A stretch of 16,246 nucleotides of DNA from Planctomycetales bacterium (GCA_030592655.1 JAUVIQ010000039.1:1-16246); one strand, 5' to 3'; shown: positions 1 to 7,779, counted from the first letter of the stretch. Notes: generated by a model from the letters alone, not told the origin. Numbers and translations: made by a program.

Positions 1-1
1 A

Positions 2-691
2 AACACGTGGAAGGTCGGGTGGCAGCAGCGTCAGGCTGGGCTGAACCCATACGCCGGCGATTACGCTCCGGCTTTTTCGCCGCCGGAGCCTCGGTCTTCG
101 TTGCATCCCGAAGCCGGTCTGGAAGCAATCGCCCCGCCGCCGGCTGTCGAAGGTACTGATGATATTGAACCGGGCGATTCCGAGCCTGAATTACAGGATC
201 ATTCGATTGACCGGGAGGCCCTGTCGAAATTGCAGAAGCAGTTTGATAGCGGCGCGAAATGGTTTTACTGGATTGCCGGGCTGTCCGTTGTCAATTCGGT
301 TATTTTTCTCATGGAGGGCGGCGTCAGTTTTGTCGTCGGGCTTGGAATAACGCAGATAATCGCCGGTATCGGCATAGCCTTTGCTGAAGAATTCGGGCCT
401 GTGGCGAGATATGTCGCGTTTGCGTTTGAGGTTGCCGCAGCCCTGGTATTCGTCCTTTTCGGATACTACGCGCTGAAAAGACACCGTTGGGCCTTTATTA
501 CCGGGATAGTGTTGTACACTCTTGATTCGCTGATCTTTCTTGCTGTGCAGGATTGGTGGAGTTTCGGATTTCACGTGTTAGCGCTGTTCGGCCTGTTCGG
601 CGGAATGAACGCAGCGCGAAAACTGCGAGAGATCGGACATCGGAAACCGGCGACAAACCAGCCACCCCGGCAGGTTCCTTTGGATGACTGA
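2..691 (+). CDS. Four-helix integral membrane protein, 5' end outside window
   Basis: The frame is open from the first bases of the window, with no stop upstream of the TTG at 101, so the gene very probably begins before the window and this is its C-terminal part. The visible protein starts with a proline- and acid-rich, probably disordered stretch (PPPAVEG, DDIEPGDSEPE), then a short amphipathic segment (EALSKLQKQFDSG), then about four hydrophobic helices. These begin near KWFYWIAGLSVVNSVIF, GLGITQIIAGIGIA, VAFAFEVAAALVFVLFGYYA and WAFITGIVLYTLDSLIFL, with a last weakly hydrophobic segment before a basic tail (RKLREIGHRK). The pattern fits a small family of bacterial four-helix membrane proteins of unknown role, often preceded by a soluble N-terminal region. 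No catalytic motif is visible. An internal TTG start at 101 would also give an open frame but has no convincing ribosome binding site. Confidence 0.8.
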   Translation, partial: NTWKVGWQQRQAGLNPYAGDYAPAFSPPEPRSSLHPEAGLEAIAPPPAVEGTDDIEPGDSEPELQDHSIDREALSKLQKQFDSGAKWFYWIAGLSVVNSVIFLMEGGVSFVVGLGITQIIAGIGIAFAEEFGPVARYVAFAFEVAAALVFVLFGYYALKRHRWAFITGIVLYTLDSLIFLAVQDWWSFGFHVLALFGLFGGMNAARKLREIGHRKPATNQPPRQVPLDD

Positions 692-696
692 GTCAT

Positions 697-719
697 AGGC
701 TGGTACGAAGTCCCACCTT
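697..719 (+). repeat. Left half of an inverted-repeat pair flanking the gene at 903-1277
   Basis: This 23-nt segment (AGGCTGG, T, ACG, AAG, TCCCACCTT) matches the reverse complement of 1292-1324 (AGGCTGG, A, ACG, a roughly 10-nt extra segment, A, TCCCACCTT). The outer seven bases and the inner nine bases are exact. The pair encloses a dispersed palindrome and one AT-rich gene, so it may mark an inserted cassette or be two copies of a dispersed intergenic repeat. Confidence 0.5.
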
Positions 720-735
720 TATTTTATAAAGTGCC

Positions 736-841
736 GGGTGCCGTGGCCGCGGCGTTTGCGGCCACGTTCGACCATTGGAAACTACGCTGGGAAATCGTGG
801 TCGCCCCCAAGGGACTTCGCAAACACCGCGACCACACCACC
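736..841. repeat. Dispersed palindromic element, copy 1
   Basis: The left arm at 736-766 is a 31-nt sequence (GGGTGCCGTGGCCGCGG, C, GTTTGCGGCCACG) that differs at one base from 5575-5605. The right arm at 796-841 is its imperfect reverse complement, with an extra segment of about 14 nt inside the arm. Together they form a long imperfect hairpin with a spacer of about 29 nt. Two copies in 16 kb, both between genes, indicate a genome-wide repeat family of the REP/MITE type. There is no transposase nearby. Confidence 0.75.
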
Positions 842-902
842 TGCCTTAATTTGACCATCAACAGGTAATGTGAGCCGAGTGTTGGATAAGGAGCAAAAGC
901 CT

Positions 903-1277
903 ATGGCTAAAGTAACGGTTGAAGAATTTGCAGAAGGTTGTCGTCGCTTGGCCAGAAAATGGCAGGAAATTAATGGGTGTGTCATAGCTGAAAGTGGATG
1001 GCTTGCTAAGAAACGAATTAAAAAGATGTTCGCAGAAGGGCATTCTCGCCAAGATATCGAAATGCTTTTTAATCATGAACATATGTCTATGGTACTATCG
1101 AGTTTCGACTCCAAGGACTCCAAGGAGTTTGAATGGAAAGATGCGCAACTTATAGCAGAAGTCTTTGCATCAATGATCGAGAGACGATTAAAGCAAGACT
1201 TTCCTGATAAAAAGTTCGTTGTGGAAGTGAAACAAGAAGATGAAGATATAATGGTAGTTTATTATCAGCGCGATTGA
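903..1277 (+). CDS. Small AT-rich hypothetical protein
   Basis: The 124-residue protein is not recognised. ATG at 903 is preferred over the GTG at 870 because AAGGAG sits at 888-893, 9 nt upstream. The protein is charged, mostly helical-looking and soluble, with no signal peptide or membrane segment. It starts MAKVTVEEFAEGCRRLARKW, has a basic patch (AKKRIKKMF), a small internal duplication (SKDSKE, from the DNA direct repeat ACTCCAAGG twice near 1108-1126), and ends in alternating beta-like residues (KKFVVEVKQ, DIMVVYYQRD). Its base composition is unlike its neighbours: 961-1020 has 25 G+C of 60 and 1201-1260 has 19 of 60, against 34 of 60 in 9301-9360. It lies between the arms of an inverted repeat (697-719 and 1292-1324). 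Recent acquisition is an inference from composition and flanking repeats. Confidence 0.8.
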   Translation: MAKVTVEEFAEGCRRLARKWQEINGCVIAESGWLAKKRIKKMFAEGHSRQDIEMLFNHEHMSMVLSSFDSKDSKEFEWKDAQLIAEVFASMIERRLKQDFPDKKFVVEVKQEDEDIMVVYYQRD

Positions 1278-1291
1278 TTAGTCGTAGGAAG

Positions 1292-1324
1292 AAGGTGGGA
1301 TTCCGCTTCGCTCCGTTCCAGCCT
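1292..1324 (-). repeat. Right half of the inverted-repeat pair around 903-1277
   Basis: Read on the minus strand this 33-nt segment is AGGCTGGAACGG through to AATCCCACCTT. It matches 697-719 except for an additional internal segment of about 10 nt (GAGCGAAGCGGA on the minus strand). A partial third relative, AAGGTGGGG, occurs at 1928-1936, downstream of the next gene. Confidence 0.5.
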
Positions 1325-1359
1325 ACTCACTATTTCTGATCAGCATGGAGAACGTGGTT

Positions 1360-1896
1360 ATGGAAACAACCGAACGTATAGTTGAAGCATATGTCAGATA
1401 TGTAAAGGGATGGGCTACCATTCCCAACATACGCTGCGACGGTCAGTTGGAGATTGATCTTCTTGCCATCGACCCGATAACCCTGAATCGGTATCACATT
1501 GAAAGTGGCGTTTCAGTATCAGTTGCATACAGCAAACTGACGTCTAAGCCGTACAGCGAAAGCGCCCGCAAACAAAGGGGCAAAGCGGCAGGCCAACGAC
1601 GCACCATCGGACATTTCGTCAAGCGAAAATTCGGAGACCGGAACGTAGTTAAGAAATTGAAGGAATACGGCTTCAAGCGAGGTAAGTACACGAAGGTTAT
1701 TGTTTCGTGGGGGTGGACTGATGATGCGGCAAAGGAGGCAAGAAAACGGCGAATCATATTGTGGGATTTCAGAGACCTTATGATGGAGATCGCTGAGACT
1801 TTTAGGACAAAACGTAGTTACTTTACAGACGACACCCTCCGAACCTTGCATTTGTTTTCCCGTGCCGGAGCGTTGCCGTTGAAACAAGACGAATAG
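1360..1896 (+). CDS. Divergent PD-(D/E)XK nuclease-like protein
   Basis: ATG at 1360 is chosen because GGAG at 1347-1350 lies 9 nt upstream; an in-frame ATG at 1345 would add five residues. The 178-residue soluble protein has the layout of a small restriction-endonuclease fold: an N-terminal helix, then a beta hairpin with EIDLLAID (E31, D33) followed by YHIESGVSVS (E48). This is where such enzymes usually carry D...E-x-K. In this protein the lysine position is glycine (E48-S-G50), so catalysis by the standard triad is uncertain. A later core strand and helix, VIVSWGWTDDAAKEA, followed by IILWDFRDLMMEIAE, is typical of the family's C-terminal half. A basic stretch (KPYSESARKQRGKAAGQRR) could contact nucleic acid. 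Fold assignment rests on pattern, not on a database match. It follows the AT-rich gene on the same strand, 82 nt away. Confidence 0.75.
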   Translation: METTERIVEAYVRYVKGWATIPNIRCDGQLEIDLLAIDPITLNRYHIESGVSVSVAYSKLTSKPYSESARKQRGKAAGQRRTIGHFVKRKFGDRNVVKKLKEYGFKRGKYTKVIVSWGWTDDAAKEARKRRIILWDFRDLMMEIAETFRTKRSYFTDDTLRTLHLFSRAGALPLKQDE

Positions 1897-1991
1897 CATG
1901 AAAGCAAGGGAATGGTAAAGAAGGGGTAAGGTGGGGTGCAAGTCCCATTAATTCTTAGCGCGATGTCGAATTAACCTTTATTCTCGATCCG

Positions 1992-4900
1992 TTATTTCCC
2001 TTGTTCGCTCAATTTGGTGAAGTATTTTCGCAGGACTTCGCGGTACTCTGCCGGCAGTTTGGAATTCCTTGCGTCGGAGATGTTGTCGCGGATGTGCTTG
2101 GGCAGGTTGGAGGTCGTATCAATGGTAACGTCAACCTTGCCGCCAAGGAGTTGACGGGTTTTCCTCAGGGATGCGAGCGTAACGCCGCGCCGGCGGAGGG
2201 CGTTCTGGTAGCGGAAGTTTTCCAGGTCGCTCTGGACGCGGTTCATTAACGTAATGGCCTGGAGGAATTGGAAATTCGAATAATCCGTAACCTTGAATCC
2301 CGCCCGGAGTCGCTCGGCCTTATTGAGCAGTTGGGCGTGCTTGCCGGCTAGCCGTTTGAGTTGCTGTTTGGCCGCCGGCGGTAGTGGGCCTTCGAGTCCT
2401 GCTGCCCCTGCGCCGGAGAGTTTTCCCCCGCCGGTGGCTCCGCCGGCAGGGTCGGTGGATTTGTCATCAACCTGGCCTTTCTGGAACGGTTCGGGCGTCA
2501 GGCGCGTCGGTGTTCGTCGGTCTCCCTTGCCGACGGCTTTGTCTTCGACGAATTCGCCGGTGCTCTTTCCGGTCCGACCTTCGCCGCTCCTGCCGCCGAT
2601 TTCAGACGTGTTCGGCAACTGGTTGCCCGTTACGCCCTGGGCGTTCATGTTGGAAATCGGCCCGTCCATCGCGTCCCAGCCAATGCCTTTGTCGCCGCTC
2701 ATCGTGTACTTTCCGGTGATGTCGTCCATCTCGTCGAAGAGATCTTCCTCTTCTTCCAGCAGGTCGCCGATGAGGTCTTCGAGTTCCTTGGGCATCTCTG
2801 CCTGTTCGACGTTCATCTGCCCGCCGGGGTCTTCCATGTTCCATTTTTTGCGGTCCGGCTCGTCCGGCAGCCACTTTTCGATGTTGGCTGTCAGAGTCTT
2901 GGCGTTCTCGATACCGTTGTCCTCGATGGCAGTGGCGATCTCGGTCGCTTTCTTCGCCAGTGCGTCCTTGGCCATTGTTACGTCGGATTTTATCGAGAGT
3001 AGTTCTTTCAGCAGCGAGGGGTTCGAAAAATCCTGCTGGGCGAGTTTTGAGAAGTCGGCGAAGGCTTCGTTGAGGAATTTTTCCCATTTATCCTGAACGG
3101 CTTGGAGTTCCTTGAGGAGTTTTTCGTCTTCGGTGGTGAAAGTATCGACGGGCTTTTTAGTCAGGCGTTCGGAGGCCTGGATGATTTTTCTTTGTTCATC
3201 GATGAATTTTTTCAGGTCGGTTTTGAGTTTTGCGAGTTTTTCGCGTGCTTCGGGCGGCATATCGCCTCCGTCGGCGGTTTTTTTGGCGACGTCGGGGTTC
3301 TGAAGCGACGGCAGAATGGCCAACATTACCTGGAGCGAATGGATAATCCTGTTCTGCGTGGCAGCGAGCGTTTGGCACGAGCGGATCAGGCCGGCCTGGT
3401 CGGTAGTGCCGGGATTGGCAAGGACGCGAGCCTGGGTAACTGCCAGGGCGGCCTCATTGTTGGCCAGTAGCGCAAGGGCCTGCTGGATGATTATCATTTC
3501 AGGCTCGAAGGGGAATTTTTCCACGATGTTCAGCATGTCCGTCCTGATGGCCTGCTGGCCTGCGAGGATTATCAGCCCCGTCCCGGCGGGTCTTTTTTTG
3601 GCTATTTCCGTATTGACTCGTTGTTTTTCCTGATTGGCCAGGATTTTCATCAGTCTGGCACGGAGTTGTTCGTAGCGTTTGGTTCGTTGGGCGGCGACTT
3701 TTGCGGCATCGCGGACGACGATTTTGAACTTCGGCGTCGTGGCGATTTGAGGCCCGCCGAGGTTTCCGAGTCGCCGCCCGTCGGTGGCCTGGGCGTAATA
3801 GACGATTACATCGCCTTCGCGGTATTGGCTGGCGATGTTGATGGTGTAAGGCATCTCGTCCGACTTCTTGCCGCGAGTTTTGGCGAAATCGTGGACCATC
3901 CGCCCCGGCTGGCCTTCGGTTCCGAGGAACAATTTCACATCGGCCAGGCCGTGGTCGTCGGAGGCTTTGAGCAGCGTGGCGAGTTTTCCGCCCGGACCGA
4001 CGGCCAAGTCGCGATTGGGCTTGATGAATGCGATCTTCGGCGGCGAATCTGGAATCGCCTGAATGTCGTAGTAGCCGTCATCGTCGCCGCCGTTTTCGGG
4101 TAGTTGCTGAATTACTCGTCCGGCGCTGTCGGTAAGGACGATGCGATACGCGTCCTCGCCGGTAACTCGCAGCGTTGCGGTGAATGTGTCCCCGTCGGGG
4201 CCTTGCAGCATCGGAACCGATTTGCCGCTGCGTCTTCGCAGCACGGATTTCAGCGCGGTCGGGCTGTTCCTTTGCAGCCGAAGCGTTACTTCCACCCCCG
4301 TTCCGGTCGGCGCTTTGATAGGCCCAGCCGCGTTGGCGACCGTCTCGGCCTTGCGATTTATGTACCGAGGAAAAGTGTACACCAGGTCCAGCCCCTCGAT
4401 TTCGACGTGCTGAATGACCGTGATGGTGTAGAAGGGTTTGTCGATTGGGAACTTGGAATCTCCGATCCACACCGCGTACCGTAGCGATTGCTCCAGTTTT
4501 CCGAAGGCGCAGGTATAGGTTGATCGGTCCGCCGACGGCAGCATCCGTTTGCCTTCTTCGGTTCCGTTGCAGTGGAATACGATTCGCGTTTCGTAGCGTT
4601 GGCGTTGGGGATTTTCTATCTTTGCGACGATGTTCAAGTGTTCGCCGACGAAGCGGGTCGCGTCGCCGGGTTCTATCGGCGATGCCAACTTAACCGTCGG
4701 GATTTCCCTGACGTATCGGGCCGGGGCGAAAACCGCCGAGATGCCTCTTGCCAGTCTCGGCCCCTGGAGCAGCGCGAATACGCACAGCACCGCAACCGCG
4801 ATACCAGCCGAGATTCCCCATCGCTTCATTCCCGAGGTGTTGACCGCCGAGGTCATAGGCACTTCGGCTGTCCGGCTTACCGTTTCGTGGATGACGCTTT

Positions 4901-5282
4901 GGACGAGTGGCCCGGAGGTTTGCTGTGGGTCGTCGCTGAGTTGGACGGCGTTGATGAGTGAATTATCCAGGCCGGCGATTGCTTCCTCGACCAGACGTGC
5001 TGCCTGGTGATAGTTAAGCCGGCGGCGAATCGAAGTAATCGCCAGCCAAGCCAGTCCCGCCGCCCACGCCGCAGCCACTGCCGAGAGAATCGCCCACCGC
5101 ACTGCCGCCGGCGGTTGGCCTGGCCAGTAACCTATCAGACCCGCGATTATCAGCGATCCGCAGACAACGGCTATGATACCCGCCAGGCCGAGGGTAATCT
5201 GAACCTGCATAAACCGTCGGCGCACCGCTTCCAGGCGGGTGATAATCGAATCCATCTCATCAGGCCGCGTCGATGTGTTCAT
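1992..5282 (-). CDS. Very large DUF4175-like membrane protein
   Basis: ATG at 5280-5282 is supported by a minus-strand TAAGGAG ending 7 nt upstream. The protein has 1,096 residues. Two membrane helices lie near residues 29-51 and 62-84, and a third near 154-172 (WGISAGIAVAVLCVFALLQG). After these come beta-rich, probably extracytoplasmic domains (for example LNIVAKIENP and LDLVYTFPRY, roughly residues 210-500), a long helical or coiled-coil part (about 530-830), an acidic cluster near 835-855 (LLEEEEDLFDEMDD), a glycine/serine-rich disordered stretch (about 870-960), and a helical C-terminus. This is the layout of the large planctomycete proteins related to DUF4175. In many genomes these sit with a MoxR ATPase, a DUF58 protein and BatA-like membrane proteins and are thought to act in envelope processes, but no such partner is present here. 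No enzyme motif was found. The existence of the gene is secure; its function is not known. Confidence 0.93.
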   Translation of the reverse strand: MNTSTRPDEMDSIITRLEAVRRRFMQVQITLGLAGIIAVVCGSLIIAGLIGYWPGQPPAAVRWAILSAVAAAWAAGLAWLAITSIRRRLNYHQAARLVEEAIAGLDNSLINAVQLSDDPQQTSGPLVQSVIHETVSRTAEVPMTSAVNTSGMKRWGISAGIAVAVLCVFALLQGPRLARGISAVFAPARYVREIPTVKLASPIEPGDATRFVGEHLNIVAKIENPQRQRYETRIVFHCNGTEEGKRMLPSADRSTYTCAFGKLEQSLRYAVWIGDSKFPIDKPFYTITVIQHVEIEGLDLVYTFPRYINRKAETVANAAGPIKAPTGTGVEVTLRLQRNSPTALKSVLRRRSGKSVPMLQGPDGDTFTATLRVTGEDAYRIVLTDSAGRVIQQLPENGGDDDGYYDIQAIPDSPPKIAFIKPNRDLAVGPGGKLATLLKASDDHGLADVKLFLGTEGQPGRMVHDFAKTRGKKSDEMPYTINIASQYREGDVIVYYAQATDGRRLGNLGGPQIATTPKFKIVVRDAAKVAAQRTKRYEQLRARLMKILANQEKQRVNTEIAKKRPAGTGLIILAGQQAIRTDMLNIVEKFPFEPEMIIIQQALALLANNEAALAVTQARVLANPGTTDQAGLIRSCQTLAATQNRIIHSLQVMLAILPSLQNPDVAKKTADGGDMPPEAREKLAKLKTDLKKFIDEQRKIIQASERLTKKPVDTFTTEDEKLLKELQAVQDKWEKFLNEAFADFSKLAQQDFSNPSLLKELLSIKSDVTMAKDALAKKATEIATAIEDNGIENAKTLTANIEKWLPDEPDRKKWNMEDPGGQMNVEQAEMPKELEDLIGDLLEEEEDLFDEMDDITGKYTMSGDKGIGWDAMDGPISNMNAQGVTGNQLPNTSEIGGRSGEGRTGKSTGEFVEDKAVGKGDRRTPTRLTPEPFQKGQVDDKSTDPAGGATGGGKLSGAGAAGLEGPLPPAAKQQLKRLAGKHAQLLNKAERLRAGFKVTDYSNFQFLQAITLMNRVQSDLENFRYQNALRRRGVTLASLRKTRQLLGGKVDVTIDTTSNLPKHIRDNISDARNSKLPAEYREVLRKYFTKLSEQGK

Positions 5283-5304
5283 AGACCATCTCCTTACCGG
5301 TCCC

Positions 5305-5332
5305 TATATATTCTAAACGCATTTATCGGCAA
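5305..5332 (-). promoter_or_regulatory. Candidate promoter for the DUF4175-like gene
   Basis: On the minus strand, TTGCCG (5327-5332) and TATATA (5305-5310) are separated by 16 nt. The start codon follows 22 nt after the -10 box, leaving room for the TAAGGAG ribosome site at 5290-5296. The -35 box matches the sigma-70 consensus at four of six bases and the -10 box at five of six. Confidence 0.4.
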
Positions 5333-5419
5333 AAGGATACGAAGAAAAATGATTAAGATTTGCGGCCGCCGAATTCCGAATCTGTTGCTTCAATCTCGAT
5401 GCAATCCTTGCCCCGGATT

Positions 5420-5446
5420 CAACTGTTGCATATTTTGCAACAGTTG
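5420..5446. repeat. Perfect 11-bp inverted repeat
   Basis: CAACTGTTGCA at 5420-5430 and TGCAACAGTTG at 5436-5446 are exact reverse complements separated by TATTT. It lies about 140 bp upstream of the divergent minus-strand gene and 350 bp upstream of the WD40 gene. It could be a protein-binding operator or a small RNA hairpin. It lacks a following T run, so it is not a standard terminator. Confidence 0.55.
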
Positions 5447-5477
5447 CCGACGACGGAACTTGTGGAGGGATCAGTTG

Positions 5478-5521
5478 TCAAGGAATACTTGACTATTGCT
5501 GAAGACGGTAAGAATTACCGT
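5478..5521. repeat. Two further short exact inverted repeats
   Basis: GTCAAG (5478-5483) and CTTGAC are exact reverse complements around GAATA. ACGGTAA, GAA, TTACCGT (5505-5521) is a second exact palindrome with seven-base arms and a three-base centre. A weaker relative of the first, GTTAAG, GAATA, CTTAAT, follows at about 5534-5550. Clustering in one intergenic stretch suggests regulation or repeat decay; no regulator is known. Confidence 0.4.
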
Positions 5522-5574
5522 CAGGAGGCAACTGTTAAGGAATACTTAATAGTTCGATCTGAAGGCGACAGACC

Positions 5575-5654
5575 GGGTGCCGTGGCCGCGGTGTTTGCGG
5601 CCACGCGGATGCGCGAAAGTTAACGTGGTCGCAAACGCAGCGACCACGGCACCC
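5575..5654. repeat. Dispersed palindromic element, copy 2
   Basis: The left arm 5575-5605 and right arm 5624-5654 are each 31 nt and are reverse complements at nearly every position, with an 18-nt loop. The left arm is identical to 736-766 except for one base (T instead of C in the GCGGTGTTTGCGG part). This copy is a cleaner hairpin than copy 1, whose right arm carries an internal insertion. Its position between a minus-strand and a plus-strand gene is typical of intergenic repeats. Confidence 0.8.
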
Positions 5655-5692
5655 GCCTGTCATGGGATTACGGCTCTATGAATCAGCAGCAC

Positions 5693-5720
5693 TTGCATGC
5701 GGAGTGAGATGAGCGATAAT
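5693..5720 (+). promoter_or_regulatory. Weak candidate promoter for the WD40 gene
   Basis: TTGCAT (5693-5698) and GATAAT (5715-5720) are separated by 16 nt. The -10 box matches consensus at five of six bases, the -35 at only three. The gene starts about 76 nt downstream. Confidence 0.25.
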
Positions 5721-5796
5721 ACCAATCATCTTGACACAACTTTCGAGGCTGGTCGCGCCGGGAGTGTCATACAAACCATCAAATGCTGGAGCGGAC

Positions 5797-7719
5797 ATGA
5801 AAGCTATCTGGTCGAGGACGGTTGTAATCGCGGTATTCGCAGCGGCGTGCAATAGTGCGGTAGGTGGTGATCGTTATGGAGACCCACTCCCGGACAATGC
5901 CATTGCGAGGCTGGGGACCATTCGGCTCAGACATCAGACCTCGCCAACCAATGGGGTCGCCTTCAGCCGCGACGGAACGATGTTGGTCATTGGCGGTTAC
6001 GGCGGCGAGGTAACCGTTTGGGAACGGGCGACCGGGAAACTCATACGCCGCTTCGGCAGCGACGCCGTTGTGGACGATCGCTACGTTACCTGCACGATTT
6101 CTCCCAACGGCACGGAAGTCCTCACCCTGTCGCTGTACAAGCGGGTTCTAAACCGCTGGAACATCAAGACCGGCAAAAAGAAGGCCTATAAACTTCCGAA
6201 CGTCAAGCGGGTCGATAGCGCAACTTTCTCCGCGGATGGCTCCACACTGGCGATCTACGACGGCAAAGACACCATTGTCGTATTTGCGACAGCGGCAGGA
6301 GTGAACGAAATGGCCAGGATCGGTGTCAAAGGCCATCGTACCAGGAAGATAGCCCTGTCGGCCGACGGGGCGAAACTGACCTTTCTGTCGGAAAAAAGCG
6401 TCTGCGTCTGGGACGTCTCTACCAAAACGGCGCTTGGCACTATCACGCCCGGCAAAGAACGTTACAAGGCGGTAGTGTTCACTGCCGATGGCAAACAGAT
6501 CGGCGTAATAGTGGAATCCAACAAGAAGCGGGCGCTGGTGTTCTATGATTGCGCGACGTTGAAAGAAGACCGCAGAACGCCGGTCTCACGAGTAACGGAC
6601 ATCGATATTGCGGTGTCTCCGGACCGCAAGATACTGGCTTCCGGCTACTTCAAGTCAGTAGCACTCCGTGACTTGGAAAACCACAAAAAAGACCTGATTT
6701 GCAAGGGTGGCAGTCAGCCCCTGTTCTCGCCCGACGGCAAGACGTTGGCTGTCTTTAGCAGAATAGCGAACGTTGACTATGCCCTGCGGTTGTGGAACGT
6801 GAAAACCGGCAAGGAAAGCCCAGCCTTCGCCGCCCACGCCTGCGACGTGATTGGAATGGGCGTGTCGAAAGACGGCAAGACTGTCGTTACGCTGGATGAA
6901 GACGGTTTTATTTTCAACTGGGATGTGGCCACCCAAACTCCCTCCCAGCGAGGAAAACTTTTCATTGCCAAAGCGCTAGCCATTACGCCGGACGGGAAGT
7001 TCACAGCGGCGATTGGGCAGTCTTTTGCCCACCTGGGCAAGACCTTTGGCGCCAAGAAGTTAAAGAGAGTTGGCTTGATAGCAGGCTGGACTACCCAGGC
7101 GAAGATTTCTCCCGATGGAAAACTCCTGATCGTCGGGGGCGACAGCAGCTGCAGAACAGGAGGCCTGTGCGGGTTCAGCATTCCGGAAGGACAAGAACAG
7201 TTCCGCGTGAAGTTTAAAGAAGGCATCCGGTGCCTGGCGGTTTCTCCCGACAGCAAGACGATTGCATGCTGGGACGATCAAGACATAATGCGCCTGTTGA
7301 GTGCCAAAGACGGCTCGGTTATCAAGGAAGTCAAACAGCCGGGCAACATGCAACGGGATGCGGACATAGCCTTCTCCCCGGACGGCAAGGTCCTGGCTGT
7401 GGCCGGCGGTTCACTCGTCTGCTACGATGCCGGGACTCTCAAGCCGCTGAAGATGGAGTTCGATACAAAGGCCACTTCCGGTGGGCAGCACATTAGCGGA
7501 ATTGCGTTTTCATCGGATGGGGCATTGCTTGCAGCCGGCAGCATCGACGGCAGTATTTTTCTTTACGATGCCAACACCGGCAAGACGAAGGCGCGGATTG
7601 CGGGGCATCGAGGCCGTGTTAACGTCGTAGCATTCAGCAATGAAGACAAGAAACTGTATTCCGCCAGTAGTGATTCCACCGTGCTGATCTGGGACTTGAC
7701 CAGGATTTTGAAGAATTGA
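5797..7719 (+). CDS. Exported WD40-repeat protein, two beta-propellers
   Basis: ATG at 5797 is preferred to the far TTG at 5731: GGAG at 5788-5791 lies 5 nt upstream, and the protein then begins with a signal peptide (MKAIWSRTVVIAVFAAACNS). The cysteine in AAAC could be a weak lipoprotein site, or signal peptidase I could cut near AVGG. The 640-residue protein carries about fourteen repeats of the type VAFSxDGxxLAxGxxDGxVxxWDxxTGK, for example GVAFSRDGTMLVIGG, PLFSPDGKTLAVFS, IAFSPDGKVLAVAGG and VLIWDL at the end. Fourteen blades fit two seven-bladed propellers, a common form in planctomycetes. Such proteins act as binding scaffolds in the envelope or periplasm; no enzymatic domain is present and the partner is unknown. 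The gene ends 119 nt before the secretion operon, which has its own candidate promoter, so co-transcription is not assumed. Confidence 0.92.
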   Translation: MKAIWSRTVVIAVFAAACNSAVGGDRYGDPLPDNAIARLGTIRLRHQTSPTNGVAFSRDGTMLVIGGYGGEVTVWERATGKLIRRFGSDAVVDDRYVTCTISPNGTEVLTLSLYKRVLNRWNIKTGKKKAYKLPNVKRVDSATFSADGSTLAIYDGKDTIVVFATAAGVNEMARIGVKGHRTRKIALSADGAKLTFLSEKSVCVWDVSTKTALGTITPGKERYKAVVFTADGKQIGVIVESNKKRALVFYDCATLKEDRRTPVSRVTDIDIAVSPDRKILASGYFKSVALRDLENHKKDLICKGGSQPLFSPDGKTLAVFSRIANVDYALRLWNVKTGKESPAFAAHACDVIGMGVSKDGKTVVTLDEDGFIFNWDVATQTPSQRGKLFIAKALAITPDGKFTAAIGQSFAHLGKTFGAKKLKRVGLIAGWTTQAKISPDGKLLIVGGDSSCRTGGLCGFSIPEGQEQFRVKFKEGIRCLAVSPDSKTIACWDDQDIMRLLSAKDGSVIKEVKQPGNMQRDADIAFSPDGKVLAVAGGSLVCYDAGTLKPLKMEFDTKATSGGQHISGIAFSSDGALLAAGSIDGSIFLYDANTGKTKARIAGHRGRVNVVAFSNEDKKLYSASSDSTVLIWDLTRILKN

Positions 7720-7773
7720 CAAAGGCTTGCTCATAGATGCCACACGCCTGCCGGTACAAACAAAGTATCATTT

Positions 7774-7779
7774 TATAAT
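7774..7779 (+). promoter_or_regulatory. Candidate -10 box for the secretion operon
   Basis: A perfect TATAAT lies at 7774-7779, 59 nt upstream of the ATPase start. No good -35 hexamer is found at the standard spacing (CCGGTA at 7751-7756 is poor), so this is a partial promoter call. Confidence 0.35.

Larger units (their letters stand above)
5399..5623 (+). other. Doubtful short reading frame with a repeated VKEYL motif
   Basis: From ATG 5399 a 74-residue frame runs to 5623. It contains two similar segments, VVKEYLTIAEDG and TVKEYLIVRSEG, which come from a direct repeat in the DNA (near 5475-5506 and 5531-5566: GTCAAGGAATACTTGA and GTTAAGGAATACTTAA). Its last part (GAVAAVFAATR) is simply a translation of the dispersed palindrome starting at 5575. 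No ribosome binding site precedes the start. It is more likely a repeat-rich non-coding stretch or a gene remnant than an expressed gene. The rest of 5283-5796 holds only the repeats and candidate promoters listed separately. Confidence 0.2.

Noticed and set aside
7716..7721. TTGACA as -35 box for the secretion operon
   Set aside because: No acceptable -10 box lies 16-18 nt downstream, and it overlaps the stop of the WD40 gene; the TATAAT at 7774 is too far away.
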